NCBI RefSeq assembly: GCF_024166365.1
Contig: NC_064832.1
Coordinates: 43,118,249-43,182,248 of the forward strand
Direction: 5' to 3'
Length of the DNA stretch: 64,000 nt
From: Elephas maximus indicus
Lineage: Eukaryota; Chordata; Mammalia; Proboscidea; Elephantidae
The notes under the pieces: generated by a model
Told to the model about the DNA's origin: nothing
Database searches by the model: none
The model's input: only the letters and a program-made list of their open reading frames with translations
Program-made: the position numbers and the translations under genes
In this document: positions 45,143 through 57,845 of the stretch, in pieces
Numbering within the stretch: the stretch's first letter is position 1
How the letters are laid out: each line of letters begins with the position of its first letter

Positions 45143-45325
45143 CTGCCTATGTTCGTATTTAGAGATTTGACTGTAGAAGGCCCTGTTTCTAAGATCATTC
45201 GATTGGTTGGCTAAAACCATTTCCTTGTAGCTATATGACTAAGAGTACTGTTTTTTTTCTGCTCTTAGGGGCACAAATGGTTTCTGCTCTACTAATGACC
45301 TAAAGGTTGGCAGTTCTAACACACT
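45143..45325 (+). repeat. Direct repeat E, copy 2
   Basis: Copy of 43959-44141, cut off inside the SINE head at 45325 and followed by unrelated sequence. Confidence 0.93.
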
Positions 45326-45335
45326 AGATGGGAAC

Positions 45336-45545
45336 CTTAAATCAAAACCCATTGTCATCAAATCGATTCCAACTCCTAGCAACCCTGTAGGACAGAGTAG
45401 AATTACCACATAAGGTTTTCCAAGGCTGTGAATCTTTATGGAAGCAGACTTCCCCATCTGTCTTCTGAAGAGCAGCTGGTGGTTTCAAACTTCACAGCTT
45501 TCAGTTAACAGCTGGATGCTTAACCACTGCACCACTGGGGCTCCT
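45336..45545 (-). mobile_element. Afrotherian SINE, long form
   Basis: The reverse complement starts GGAGCCCCAGTGGTGCAGTG and ends at CGATTTGATGACAATGGG. Near full length. Confidence 0.9.
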
Positions 45546-45599
45546 TTTATAGGAACCTTACCCCATTGCAGTAGAGTCAAGTCTGACTCAGAGCAACTT

Positions 45600-45850
45600 T
45601 AGGAATCTTAGGGGGCAGTAAATTTATGTTAATGGCGGAGGAATAACTCAGAAAAAGAGGGCAAGAATGGTTGCACAACTTGAATGTAAGCTGTGTCACT
45701 GGATTGTGCATGTAGGAACTTCTAAATTGGTTTATGCTATGCTGAGTATAGTCTCAAAAACAACAACAAAATGATAATAAAAAAGAAAACCCTATGAAGC
45801 ACAGTTTTAGTCTGCCACAGATGGGGTCGCCATGACTTGGAATCAATTTC
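45600..45850 (+). mobile_element. (CAA)n-tailed repeat (partial) and SINE scrap
   Basis: 45600-45770 has GGGGGCAGTAAATTTATG, GAATGGTTGCACAACTTG and an ACAACAACA tail, like 59645-59906. 45785-45850 is a SINE 3' scrap (AAACCCTATGAAGCACAG). Confidence 0.7.
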
Positions 45851-48400
45851 ACTGAAAAGGTATTAAAAAAAATGTTTTTTATACCTAGCGTTAAATGCAT
45901 TTACTTATCTTTACATAGTGTGACTTCTCTACGTATATTATTTTTCCGTCATCCAGTTCTAGGATAAGTAGTGATCCTTTCAATTTTTTTTTCCCCCACA
46001 GTTTTCCTTAATGATGTAAACCAAATGTAACAATAATTATGACTCAAAAAATGATGGGAAATTTTTCAACCTTTACAGTGACATCCCTCTATCAGGTCCA
46101 TAGCCTGAGCTGTATTTGTTAGACCATGTAACCAAACCAGAGCATGCAGATTTTGTTCAAAGAATTCTTGCTTTGTGCTTACTATTAGATCTATTATTCT
46201 AAAATATGAGAAACAAGTTCCCCCCATAGTATTAGGAATGACTTCTTTGCAAAGGCAGGGACTCATAAAACACCATGTTGCTGTTCTGTTGTTACTATTT
46301 TATGTTCTATTACTATATTTTAATAATATAACCTGTTTGTATTAGACCAGGTAGGTTGTCTCATCACTTTACTCCTGGGGGGAGGAATAAAACAACAAGA
46401 AAAATATACAATATGTTGGGCTTGGGAAATGTCAACTACTATATGAAAATTTCTGTCAAACAAAGATGAGTGAAACGTAAGCACCCACTCATGTTTCACA
46501 TATGCTAATTTACTAAGGCTCTATCACAAGGTCATTGGAAAAAAATTGCCTAATTGCCTTTTCTTCGTTCTGGCCTTTTCCTCTACCCGCTCTTTTTTTT
46601 TCACCATTCTGCCTCCAAATTCATTTGGGCCTGAGATACTACATAAATGCATGTAATTTAAGCCTGGCTTCTCTTCTACATATCAGAACTAAAATGAGAA
46701 CTACCAGTTAGGAGTATAATAGACAGTTGGTAGAGTTATGTGGAGACTGGCATTGGCTTTTGTTCCTGAGACTTTAATTTGGTGGTATTTTCTGTGAGGT
46801 GCCTGGAGCACTTGTTAACATTCATGCCATGGTAACGAGATTTATTTTTTGTATGAATATAAACTGGGCAGGAGAAAGCTTTGGGAATGAGCAATGTGCT
46901 GGGATGGAGGGACAGACAGAATGTGCGATTCTACCTTCCTTCACCTTTTACAGATACATACACACCTTTAAGCCTGAGTATGTCTTTTTTTGCTCTCTGT
47001 ATTCTTATTTCTCTTCTTATCTCCCACTGTTCCCCATTTTTAGCTCCTTTCTACAGACTTTTAATACGTAGTGCAACGTTATACACCTCAGCCTATCCTA
47101 ATGGCCCTAGTAGAGTATTTTTAATTAATGTATTTAAAATAATCACCTGTTGTAGTTCCATAAGGCTTGAATTCAGCACTTGTCTATTAGTTTTAATTAT
47201 GCTTTAAGTACAGATGTTAAGTCCAAAAGTATTTGTCATTTTATATTCAAAAGTCTTATTACATGGTATATGTTTATGTATGTGTGTGTGGTTGTGTCTC
47301 ACTGGTAAGGTTAAAACCATCCAATCAGATTAACATTAGCTGGTACTTCAATTACTAAGTTCACCTAGATATAAAATATCTGAAGATTATATGCCCATTC
47401 TTTTATTTTTTGTATCCCACGTACTGTTTTTTTATCCCTATAGTTGTATGAACATTCAATCAACTTTGTTCTTTGAATGTGGAGTATTGGCACAGTGTTA
47501 GACAATAATCATTTCTGATCAACTCAACAAATATCCTGATATCCTGAACCAGTGTGCAGAATTGAGAAGTCAATTGAGTTAGCTCTAAATCACAATAAAT
47601 CCAGTTTTATGTTATTGCTAGTAGCTCTCAGTTTCATTTTCAGAAATTGACATGAAAGAAACAAAATTTCAAAAAGGAGAATTTACAAAACCAGGTGGAC
47701 CCAAATATTAGTTGTAGTTTTTATCCATTGCTTATGATTTCAGAATCACATTGGCTCATTTCCAAAATTCCTATTTTCCAGTGAAGTTGCAGTGAACACA
47801 GTTAATTTTCAGCTCCTCAGGAAACTAAGCCATGCCGAAGATGCAGGTACTTTATAATTAAGGTATTTCTTGAGGTTTGCATTCTAAAATACAGCCATAA
47901 AAAAATAAAGCACAATTGATATTCACTAACCACTTCTGAAATAGAAACTCATTTTCTGACAAAGCTGCGCAATTTGTTAAAATCTATTATTTCTTCAAAC
48001 TCAGGGCAGTTCAGCAAGGAGAAACCAATTTTACAGTGCCTTCTGTTCAATACACATGTTCACTTTGAATCCAAATATCTGGATTTCTATAAACAATTGG
48101 GCAAAATTCCTTTTGATTCCCTGGAAAATTTTGTATGTTTAACTTTGATCTCTTCCCTTCAAGTTCAAAATAATACAGGGACATTGAAAAAATTCATAAA
48201 AGCATAAAGAATAAAATAATTTTTGTATCAGTTCTATTTCACAGAGGTCAAGCTATGGGCTCTGAGTTAGATTTCCCAGATTACAAGTGATTAATTAGTT
48301 TAAACATATTAATTAAAAAGACTCTACTGGGGCTGTGAGCAGAGGCTGAGATGTTCAATGTTCTTGCAAAATATCCAAATTTACAGAAATGACTCCTGGA
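45851..48400. other. Background DNA, no gene seen
   Basis: 2.5 kb with no recognised element. The 108-codon frame at 46881 shows no domain. Confidence 0.35.
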
Positions 48401-48402
48401 GC

Positions 48403-48550
48403 CTCAGCTTCCTCATCTGAAAAATGGAGTTGATAATAGTGAATAAATAAATAGCAAGGTTGATCTGAGATTCAAGGAAGCTAATGCATTTTCTGGCAGC
48501 AGCACACTCCCTGGCATACTGTAAGAACCCAATAAGTGTTATTATCATGG
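48403..48550 (-). mobile_element. MIR SINE
   Basis: Plus strand CCTCAGCTTCCTCATCTGAA, AATGGAGTTGATAATAGTGA and AATAAGTGTTATTATCATGG match the inverted MIR body. Confidence 0.8.
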
Positions 48551-48681
48551 TTATTAAAATCAACTTGTAAAAATTAATTGCTTATGATTTTATGAGATTT
48601 TGAGGAACATGTTGTTATTTTCATATTTTTTATGAGATAATACAACAATAAACTGTAATGTTTAGCCTCACTGATATGTAT

Positions 48682-48837
48682 AAACCCATTTCCGTCCAGT
48701 CGATTCCGACTCATAGCGACCCTTATAACAGAGTAGAACTGCCCCATAGAGTTTCCAAGGAGCATCTGCTGGATTCGAACTGCTGGCCTTTTGGTTAGCA
48801 GCCATAGCTCTTAACCACTGTACCACCAGGATTTCCA
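48682..48837 (-). mobile_element. Afrotherian SINE, short form
   Basis: The reverse complement runs from GGAAATCCTGGTGGTACAG to CGACTGGACGGAAATGGG. Little diverged. Confidence 0.9.
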
Positions 48838-51430
48838 CTGATATGTATAGTAGTGATTAAATATCTACAGATAATATCTACAAATTTAGGTGAAGGCAAA
48901 ACTTGGAATGTATCAGAAGTGCTCGTTTTTCCTTAGTGCATATAAAATTAAGAAAGCATCTTAACACCCCAGGCTTATGTCTCCTATAAGCAAGCAAAGA
49001 CAATTCTAACCCTCCACATTTTATTTCACTAAAGAAAGTAGGGTAAATACATATAAATGCAAATGTAAGTAAAACTACACATATTCTACAATCTGCATTA
49101 GATTTTGTTAACACTTTTTCTTTGATATCACCTTCAGCCTCCATTGCAAATAATATCTATCGCAACACACTAATTCGTTCACCTGTTGGCACACTGCATT
49201 TGCAGAGACTCTCAGGGTATCATTACAACATAAAAGCTTGTATTCATTGACATTATATGCCAACAACCGTGTCATCCACTTAATAAAAGAAAACAGAAGA
49301 AAGAATTTAGAAAAGAATGTAATGATCATCCAAAAGTACTTTTAGTAATCAGGAATGATCTTCTGGGGGATATAATTTTGTACTGATAATTTAAAATACT
49401 TGGGATAATCAATTAGGAAAACTATACCTGAGAAGCATTAATGTGAAATCATGCTAATACATCATGACTCTTTCTTAATACATTATTTTGCTCTTCTATA
49501 TAGCAATACCTAGTGAGTCATTTAATACTTAGCAAATAATCACAAATAGTTAATTTTGCTTCTAAAATAGACTAAAGAAGTAATGTTAATTACAAGCATC
49601 AATGTATTGACTTTTGGATGAAAGTAGAGGCTTAGGCCTTCAGAGTTCATCAAATCAAGAGCTATTTTCTTTCTTTTATCACATCATCCCTGTGCCTTAG
49701 TTCCATCATATATAAAAGGAAGAGTTTGCCAAAGATCATATTTAATGCTTTTCCCAGTCCCAACTGTATAATTTTACATGCTATTTTTAAATAACTATGA
49801 TATCTAGTATAGTCTTCAAAAAAATTAATCTTTTGTCTAAGGAAGATGAAATGGATGATGATTTCTCTGGATGCAGACTCCTAGGGGATGCTGCCAAATT
49901 TTAAATTCTCACTTTCATAGACCCTAATTGTGAATGGCCTAAAAAGCAAGCAAGCAACACTGTGTTCATTTATTAATCCTAGTGCCCTAAGGAGTATAAT
50001 TGCCTAAACTGATCCATGACAAAACCCTAAAAAATATTGAGTGGTGAAATAACACAGAATTATTTCAAAATTAATTAGCCTTTATTGGCTGAGAAACTTT
50101 GGAAAATCCTTTACATAGAACACACTTTGAAAAAATTTCAACCAATGGCCATTATCAAATTAGATCTGGGCTGTTAAATCCTTCTCTATGATTTGAAACC
50201 ATGAGCTTTAGTGATGGATTTGAAAGCATCAAGTTAAACAAATCTCTAAGAAGTTGAACAGCTGCCAGAACTCTGGCGGGAAGGAAGCAGGGACTATTAA
50301 ACTATCTTTTCAGTTTTGTTGGAATCCTGAAAATAAATATGGAGAAAGGCCAAAAGAGAAGGGGTGGAGGATTATTTTAAGGATTAAGCAGCGACACCTG
50401 TCAGCAGGGGCTGAAGTGGCAGAATCTGACCTTGCCAGGAAACTAATGACAAGAGCAGGAGCAGTTCAGACCTCTGAACCATCCATACGTCTCCACAAAA
50501 CAAGGAGATTGCTATTATCAGCATGCTTTATGAGATGGTTAGGAAGACTGTGCAGCAGGTTAAAAATGATTTGTCATAGAAACTGTGGGGAAAGAGATTT
50601 TGTGAAAGAAGAACTAAAAGCAAAGAAAAGGGAAAAGAAACAAGAGGATAAAGGCAGCTGTCAAGCGAAGCAAAGAAAAGGAGACAGAGGGAACAATACA
50701 TTAGTGCATAATTTAAAAGAGAATTTAAAGAAACAGAGGATGGTGAAAAAATCAACTCCCAGTTCTTTAAGCGAAGTGCTACAGAGTGGGCAGATATAGG
50801 GTTTTAACTCTTGGAACACATTACAAGAACATTTAACCTTGCCTACTATGATGATTTTGGAAATCACTGTCACCCAAAATTCCTCCAGTTGCTCAGTAGC
50901 CTCACTCAGTAATCCCTAAATTCCGCTGACTGTTCAACAATCAAGGAAGCCCTCTGATATCAGCTGGAGTTTTTCAACAGTCTATAGCTTGGCGATACAA
51001 CAGTGTATATAAGTGAGGATAACTGGCACCCTTCTACTGACTTAAGAGATTCTGAGAAGCCAAAGCACTGAAGATGTATAACATAGTAACTGGGCAACTT
51101 CCACCTACAACCTGGCACAGTTTCAAACTCAGAGAAACAAATGCCATTAATTCCTGAGGTAGCCAAGTGAATGCCCAAGTGCCAGCATGTGTTCAGCAAA
51201 AGCAATTTGAGAATGTAAGTACTTAAGAACAATATGCTGATGGCAGAAATTCACCAATTTTTGGTCAAAATGAGAAAGAGCATGTGAGTTCATTCCAATA
51301 AAGAATTATGAGCCCATGAAACAAGAGACCCTTAAGCAATGTAATTTGTGTCTCCTTAAAAACACTCTGAAATGGAGAGCAATTAAAAACACAAACTTAA
51401 TAGAATAATTAAAATTTCTTAGGGTTGTCC
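48838..51430. other. Background DNA, no gene seen
   Basis: 2.6 kb. A weak MIR-like stretch may lie at about 49640-49790. The longest frame (50254-50799) needs a TTG start and has no domain. Confidence 0.35.
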
Positions 51431-51433
51431 CAT

Positions 51434-52590
51434 GTTCACCATATTCTGTCTGGTGTCTACATCAGGAATAAAAATAGGCACTAGTATGCATTTATTTGAC
51501 TACTCAAAGGCATTTGACTATGTAGATCATAACAAATTATGGATAACGCTGCAAAGAATGAGAATTCCGGAACACTTAATTATGGGCATGAGGAACCTAT
51601 ACAAAGACCAAGAATCAGTCGTTCACCAAAACAAGTGCATACTGCATGGTAAAATCAGAAAAGGTGTGTGCCAGGGTTATATCCTTTAACTATGCTTATT
51701 TGATCTGTATGCTGAGCAAATAATCTGAGAAGCTGGACTATATGAAGAAGAATGCAGCATTAGGATTGGAGGGAGACTCATTAATTAACTAAGGCATGAC
51801 GGTGACACAGCCTTGCTTGCCAGAAGTGAAAAGAACTTGAAGCACTTAATGATGACGATCAAAGACTACAGCTTTCAACATGGATTACACTTCAACATAA
51901 AGAAAACAAAAAATCCTCAGAACTGCACCAATAAACAACATCATGGTAAAATGGAGAAAATATTGCAATTGTCAAGGATTTCATTTTATTTGAATCAACA
52001 ATCAATGCCCATGGAAGCAGCAGTCAAGAAATTAAATGATGTGTTGCATTAAGCAAATCTGCAAAAGGCTTCTTTCAAGTGTTAAAAAACAAAGATGTCG
52101 TTTTGAGGACTAAAGTGTGCCTGGCCCAAGCCATGGTATTTTCGATTGCTTCATATTCGTGTGAAACCTGTACAATGAAAAAGGAAGACTGAAGAAGAAT
52201 TGTTACAGTTGAATTATAGTGTTAATGAAGAATGATAAATATACCAGGGACTGCCAGAAGAATGAATAAATCTGTCTTGGAAGAAGTACAACCAGAATGC
52301 GCCTTAAAAGACAGAATGGTGAGACTTCATCTGACTTACTTTGGATATGTTATCAGGAGAGACCAGTTCCTGGAGAAGGACATTACGCTTGATAAAGTAG
52401 AGGCTGAGCAAAAATGAGAAAGACCCTCAGTGAGACAGACTGACACAGTGGCTGAAACAATGGGATGAAACATAACTACTCTTGTAAGGATGGCTCAGGA
52501 CCAGGCAGCCTTTTCTTCTGCAATACATGGGGGTCGCTATGCATCAGAAGCAACCCATGGCACCTACCAACAACAATAGCAACATATTTC
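51434..52590 (+). mobile_element. RTE/BovB-type LINE, reverse transcriptase to 3' end
   Basis: Broken frames follow the RTE protein: DYSKAFDYVDHNKLW at about 51500, KGVCQGYIL (the R-Q-G-C region, damaged) at 51660-51689, HFNIKKTKNPQN at about 51890, and LHLTYFGYVIRRDQFLEKD at 52325-52385. It ends with GTCGCTATGCATCAGAAGC and an ACAACAATAGC tail. Stops and frameshifts throughout. Confidence 0.93.
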
Positions 52591-52661
52591 CAAGCAGGAA
52601 AATACAAAATTAAATCTACTGCAAAATAAATAATTGGATCAAACAGGAAATTAACATTATA

Positions 52662-53411
52662 CCTACTCCTCCCTTAACGACTATCTTGTTACCTGACATT
52701 TCCCATTTAAGACATCTTTGAAAAAATTCTCAGGGAGTGCCTTCAATGGTCCAGGCTCCACGTGAGGTGGTGGTCTGGTCCCAGTGTCCTCCACAGGCCA
52801 CGTAGAATGACACACGGGAAGCCCCAGTGATTACCAGGGGAGTAATACGTGAGACAGTGGCTGACCAGCCATGGGAAGCTGTCACCCGTTCAACTATGAT
52901 GTCTCTGGCCAGCCACAGATGGTGCGGGGCGTCAGTGGGATGACACAAAGTTGCAGGCGGGCAGAGGGAGGCTAAGTGAGGGCCTAAAGGTGCTGGGGAT
53001 GTCGGTGGGGGGATGCGGGAACAGAGGGCTGCGGGGCTGGGATGGATGGAGGAGGTGCGGGATCCCGACCTAGTGTGGGCGTTAGGAGGTGGAAGCTAGG
53101 AGATGAGGGGGGCCCCGCCCAGAGCAGGCAGCAAAAGGCAGCGGGTGGAGGGAGGTGGGTGGCAGGCAAACTCAATCTCCACCCCCCCACCCCAACCCCC
53201 ACGGGCTTTGAGATGGTGGGAAAGGGATGGTGGACCAAGGGGTCCTGCCACCCACCCACTGACACCCCGAGATGCACTGGTGTGTACAATGAGTGGTGAG
53301 CAACCAGGGGGATACCGGCTCTGAAGAAGCGGCAGAGATCCTGACTCACATAAAGCTGATTTTGCATAACGACCTGGTCTTTGGACGGTAACTATGTTAG
53401 TGAGGAGTAGG
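52662..53411 (+). mobile_element. DNA transposon with GC-rich interior
   Basis: Perfect 10-bp terminal inverted repeats CCTACTCCTC and GAGGAGTAGG, each flanked outside by TA (52660-52661, 53412-53413); weaker pairing continues inward. TA duplication suggests the Tc1/mariner-pogo superfamily. The 750-bp interior is far richer in G and C than the window, has no transposase frame, and holds only a 127-codon minus-strand frame of low complexity (P, H, S). A non-autonomous element, possibly with captured DNA. Confidence 0.65.
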
Positions 53412-53539
53412 TATATATGTTTGTCAAATATGCTTGTATGTCTTAATATTATATGAAGACTTTCTACTGATTAGAAAGGATGCCTCAGCCAACATTTCAT
53501 TGATGTTTAACCATCATACATAGCAAGACAAATGTATGA

Positions 53540-53745
53540 TTTGTAATAAGAGCTGAGTTCTAACACCAGTTCTATCATTTACTCAGAGGTGAATTTTGGG
53601 AAGTTATTTCATTCCCCCGAAACATCGTTCTTTCTATGTAGTGTTGATAGTATAAAAGGGGAAAGATTGAGGATTGAATTAAAACAGTGGATGCACTAAT
53701 CTAGCACTGTTCTTGGCAGATAGTAAAGATACAAAATGGTAATTA
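53540..53745 (-). mobile_element. MIR-like SINE
   Basis: Plus-strand phrases TTCTATCATTTACTCAGAGG, GGGAAGTTATTTCATTCCC and CTAGCACTGTTCTTGGCAGA suit a MIR; the order in fact reads plus-like, so the strand is uncertain. Confidence 0.45.
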
Positions 53746-54840
53746 TAATCATTGCCATGATTCTCTGAAAGAATAACATCAGCTCCATTCCATAGTAATT
53801 TCACAACTTTCTTAGTCCATCTTTTACATAACCCCACAAAAGACTTTTTTTTCCCAATGAGCCTCAGATCCTCCATCTCCACCCAAGCTCTGCCAAAGTC
53901 TCTTGTTGTCTGCCATTGCTTGTTGAGCCCACGGAGTCTATCTCCAAATATCTACACAAACTTATTATTGGCAATATTCATTTATTTGGCTACTTTCTCG
54001 AACTTGACTTTTCATAATATTAAAACCTGCTCATCTCAAAGCTGAAGTCAACCACCTAATTTAATGTTTTTTTTTTGTTTGTTTAGCACTTCTCTTTTAT
54101 GAAATAATGTTGTATATATGCAGAAACCTAGTCAGAAAGTCTGCCAAACAAAAATGGGGAGGATAAAGATAAAACTCTCATCCAATGGTCATCTCAGCTA
54201 TTCTCCTTCTATTATCCTACTGAATGTAGTTGCTCTTCCTGTGTTTGTTTTGGCTGATTTCATGGAAGTTTGAGTTGAAATATTTTGTGTGTATGTGTAT
54301 GAAGAACCGGATTTGACACTTCAATTTCCTTATATCACATTAGCACTTTAAGTTACTGATAGGCAAAAGAAAGTGGGAAAGAGTAGGAATATAAAATGAC
54401 ATTATGAAATTTGGCTGAAATAAATATAAAAGTTGTTGACAAAGACAGTCTGTTGTGTGCTGGATTTGTTTTATGGTGTGCCTCTTTTGGGACACGTCCT
54501 TTCCAAGTCTCTTCTGTTCTATGCTGTCTAATTGTGTGGGAAAGGTTGTGTAGTATCAAAGCATGTGACTCCGCACATTTGTATTGAAGGTGGCAGTGAA
54601 TTTGTGGAAGTGGACTGAAGGCTACATGGAAACAAACTGAAGCATCAATGCTTTGAGACTTCAGTTCATGACAACCTTTCAGTTATGCCTCTCCACAATG
54701 TCAGAATCCAACTTTTAACACACACGATATGAATTAAACTCCAAAGACAGAGAAACGATGAAAGATATTTCAGAATCATTGAGTAGGCTAATTCTACAAG
54801 AGTGTTCCTGGAAGGCTTTGGGGAATATTTATTCTTAAAA
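53746..54840. other. Background DNA
   Basis: Nothing recognised. Confidence 0.35.
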
Positions 54841-54995
54841 AAAACCCAGTACCCAATGCCATCGAGTTGCTTCCCACCCTGTAGGACAGAGTAGAACTGC
54901 CCCATAGAGTTTCCAAGGAGCGCCTGGCATATTCAAACTGCTGACCCTTTGGTTAGCAGCCGTAGCACTTAACCACTATGCCACCAGGGTTTCCT
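54841..54995 (-). mobile_element. Afrotherian SINE, short form
   Basis: The reverse complement runs from GGAAACCCTGGTGGCATAG to CAATGGGTACTGGG. Confidence 0.9.
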
Positions 54996-55049
54996 ATTCT
55001 TAAAAGTTTCTGCTTTTTAAAAATCAATGTCTAGTGTCTGTTTAAAGCC

Positions 55050-55442
55050 CCAAAACCAAACCCATTGCCATCAAGTCAATTCCAACTCATAGTGACCTTA
55101 TAGGACAGGATAGAACTGCTCCATAGGGTTTCCAAGGCTGCAATCTCTAAGAAGGGAACCCTGGTGGTATAGTGCTTAAGTGCTACGGCTACTAACCAAG
55201 AGGTCAGCAGTTTGAATCCGCCAGGTTCTCCTTGGAAGCTCTATGGGGTAGTTCTACTCTGTTCTATAAGGTCGCTATGAGTCAGAACCGACTGGACAGC
55301 AGTGGGTTTTTTTTTTTTTTTTTTTTCAATCTCTAAGAAAGCACATTGCCACATCTTCCTCCCTCACAGTGACTGATGGGTTGGAACAGCTGACCTTTTG
55401 TTTGGCAACCAGTCTCTTAACCGTTATGTCACCAGTGGTCCT
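55050..55442 (-). mobile_element. Afrotherian SINE split by a nested SINE
   Basis: 3' half at 55050-55153, 5' half at 55327-55442, both on the minus strand. The split is in the target's GGCTGCAATCTCTAAGAA stretch. Confidence 0.92.
55154..55326 (+). mobile_element. Nested SINE with exact 13-bp target duplication
   Basis: GGGAACCCTGGTGGTATAG to CAGCAGTGGG and a T-run. CAATCTCTAAGAA flanks it exactly at 55141-55153 and 55327-55339. Young by its low divergence. Confidence 0.95.
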
Positions 55443-56360
55443 TAGAGACTGATTAGGCACTGTTTTCTTGTTTTTTTCTAAATTCTGGAGGCATTTCTAT
55501 GTTTATAGTATCACTGGCTGTTAATCATATACTCTCTTGTGATAACACTTTATTGTTGTCTCACATTGTTAATTAACTTTTCAAGTCAGACTTAGTTTCC
55601 TAAAGCACTGGCAATGTATTATACTGATTTGGCAGTATATATAATTTTTATTGAAGGAATAAGTACATAAATATCAAGCATGCAAATAATACTGAAGTGA
55701 AGCATAGAAAAATGAGGAAGTTACTAAAAAAAAAAAATCAGTTAATATTACTCAGGCCTAAATCTGAAGCCTGACTCTCTCACTTGCCAATGTGTGTATT
55801 AGGCTAGTTACTGATTTCCTGAGAAGGGAAGTTCTTTACCTTTATGTTCTGTAGACTAGCATGGATTTCATTATTCTCCACTGGGGGTTTAATAAAATAA
55901 ACAAAAATTAAATTTCTCTCACAAATCCTCTTGATTATATGTGGAAATATAGCAGGTATTAAATAAATGCAAGTCCTTTGCCTATAAATCCTCATGGGGC
56001 TGACTTTAACTACTCATCATGGGCATAATTTTATGGAAGAAAAAGAAGTTTAAACATAGATTTGGGAACTAGTAAAAACTGAGAGTTTCTGGATTAATCT
56101 GTTTCATTCCACAATAATGGAATATTGGCATAATCTATGTACAATACTCAATTTTATACATACTTTTCTTGTAAAAATTGTTTGATATTTTAAATGGCAC
56201 AATATTTTTGAATTGCTTCTTGTTTATCAGAAGCTGCTCTACCCTCTACGTTTCTTTACTTGAACACAATACATGTTGCTTCTAAGAAAAGTGCCATTTC
56301 TTTTTCCCGGAATTTATGAACCTCTATGTGACATTTTGGGGAATGAAGTCATTTTGATTT
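55443..56360. other. Background DNA
   Basis: Nothing recognised. Confidence 0.35.
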
Positions 56361-56361
56361 G

Positions 56362-56615
56362 GTATTGTTGTTGTTGTTAGCTGTTGTCCACATAGCTCTG
56401 ACTCACGGTGACTGCAGGTCCAACAGGACAAAATGCTGCCCTATCTTATGCCATCCCCAAGATCAGTTGTAGGTTAGACTGTTGTGATTCATAAGGTTTT
56501 TAATGGCTGATCTTTTTGGAAGTAGATCATCAGGACCTTCTTTCTAGTCTCTCTTAGTCTGGAAGCTCTGCTGAAACCTGTTCAGCATCACAGTAACACT
56601 CAAGCCTCCACTGAG
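56362..56615 (-). mobile_element. RTE-derived short element
   Basis: An RTE-like 3' tail (GTTGTTGTTGTTAGCTGTTG) and RTE 5'-region phrases (TCTCTTAGTCTGGAAGCTCT) within 250 bp: either a deeply internally deleted RTE or an RTE-based SINE. Compare 35912-36362. Confidence 0.65.
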
Positions 56616-56619
56616 GGTC

Positions 56620-56825
56620 AACGTTCTCTGGGTGGTGCAAATGTCTAATGTACACAAGTGCTAACTGAAGTGTTGGCATTTTGAGTCCTCCCAGAGGCAC
56701 CTCAGAAGAAAGTCCTAGTGACCTAAAAAATGAAAAATCAGCCACTAAAAGCCCTAAGGAGCACGGCACTACTGCAACACACCAGGGGTCTCCATGTTCA
56801 GAATCAACGCAATAACTCAACAGCA
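56620..56825 (+). mobile_element. Afrotherian SINE, diverged
   Basis: Head GTTCTCTGGGTGGTGCAAA, core AAAGCCCTAAGGAGCACGGC, tail CAGAATCAACGCAATAAC. Confidence 0.65.
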
Positions 56826-57285
56826 GCTTTTTTTTTCTTTTTTTTTTTAGCTAATATTAAATTGGCAGTTTCACAGCTTATTGACACTTTAGGCAAAGAG
56901 CTATGATCAGTGAAACATAGTCTCCTAGAAACACTCTTAGAAAATTGTGACCACACAATTGAAAGTGAATTCCAAAGGTCTCTCATCCTGTCTATTCAGG
57001 ATTGTTCTTCCTATAAACAGATAAAGAGATCCTGAAATTTCCCGTAATCGGGCAAACTTAATTCCTAATTTCTTCTGGTAATATACAATAGGTAGAAAGA
57101 TTATTGAAGTTGTAAGCATGAAGATGAGTGAAAATGGGAAAATAACACAGAGTATTCTTATTTTATCTGATGTCCTAATTATGCAATATTAAAGTGATGG
57201 TGCTGAGCTAACTCTTTCCACCCCCATTGTTACTTTTCTATTAGAGGCCTCCATTGCATGTAACTGGATTACATTAATAACCTTC
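56826..57285. other. Background DNA
   Basis: Nothing recognised. Confidence 0.35.
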
Positions 57286-57289
57286 TAAT

Positions 57290-57842
57290 TTTAATTTACC
57301 TCTTACCTTCATTGACACTTTCTTCCACCTGACTCCATTTACTTCACCTCAGAGGAATGCCCCATGCCTCTTAATAACTATTCAAACCCCTTCACATTCA
57401 TTGTAACTCACTGTGAGCCTGATCTCTGCTTACCTCTTCAGGCTTTTCTCCCTACATCATCTCTGAGTCCTAAAAGTCATTTCTTTGTATGTGCTCTGTG
57501 ATCTATGTCCTCCAGGTCTTCCACACACCCTGCTCTTACATTCTTACCCTCTGAAATTAACCTATCTCATTTCTGCTCATCATTCAGATATCAGCTTTGA
57601 CATCATTTTCTGTGCTAGGTGCCAACTCTTGCTTGACCCCATAATTCTGAGACAGATGTTATTTTTTTCAGCTCCTATAAAATATTGTTCTCCTTCCACA
57701 CTAAAATGTAATTGCCTGTTTAATTGTCTGTACCCCTCACCAGCCAGTAAAGCACCTTGTTGGCCTTTGAATCTCTTAGCCCCAGCCCAGTGCCTCCCTG
57801 TGCTGGGCGCATTAGTCAAACATAACCATTGAATGAAGGAAT
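57290..57842 (+). mobile_element. L2 LINE, 3' end
   Basis: C/T-rich 3' L2 region (CATCATTCAGATATCAGCTT at 57578-57597) ending with CCCAGTGCCTCCCTGTGCTG and TTGAATGAAGGAATGG. Any open frame in it is incidental. Confidence 0.8.
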
Positions 57843-57845
57843 GGA

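Noticed and set aside
50254..50799. 181-codon frame, long for this AT-rich window
   Set aside because: It starts with TTG; the first ATG leaves roughly 117 codons. No domain, no neighbouring exon signals, lysine-rich composition from A-rich DNA.
52984..53367. 127-codon minus-strand frame in the GC-rich transposon
   Set aside because: Low-complexity P/H/S composition expected from GC-rich DNA; no domain recognised.
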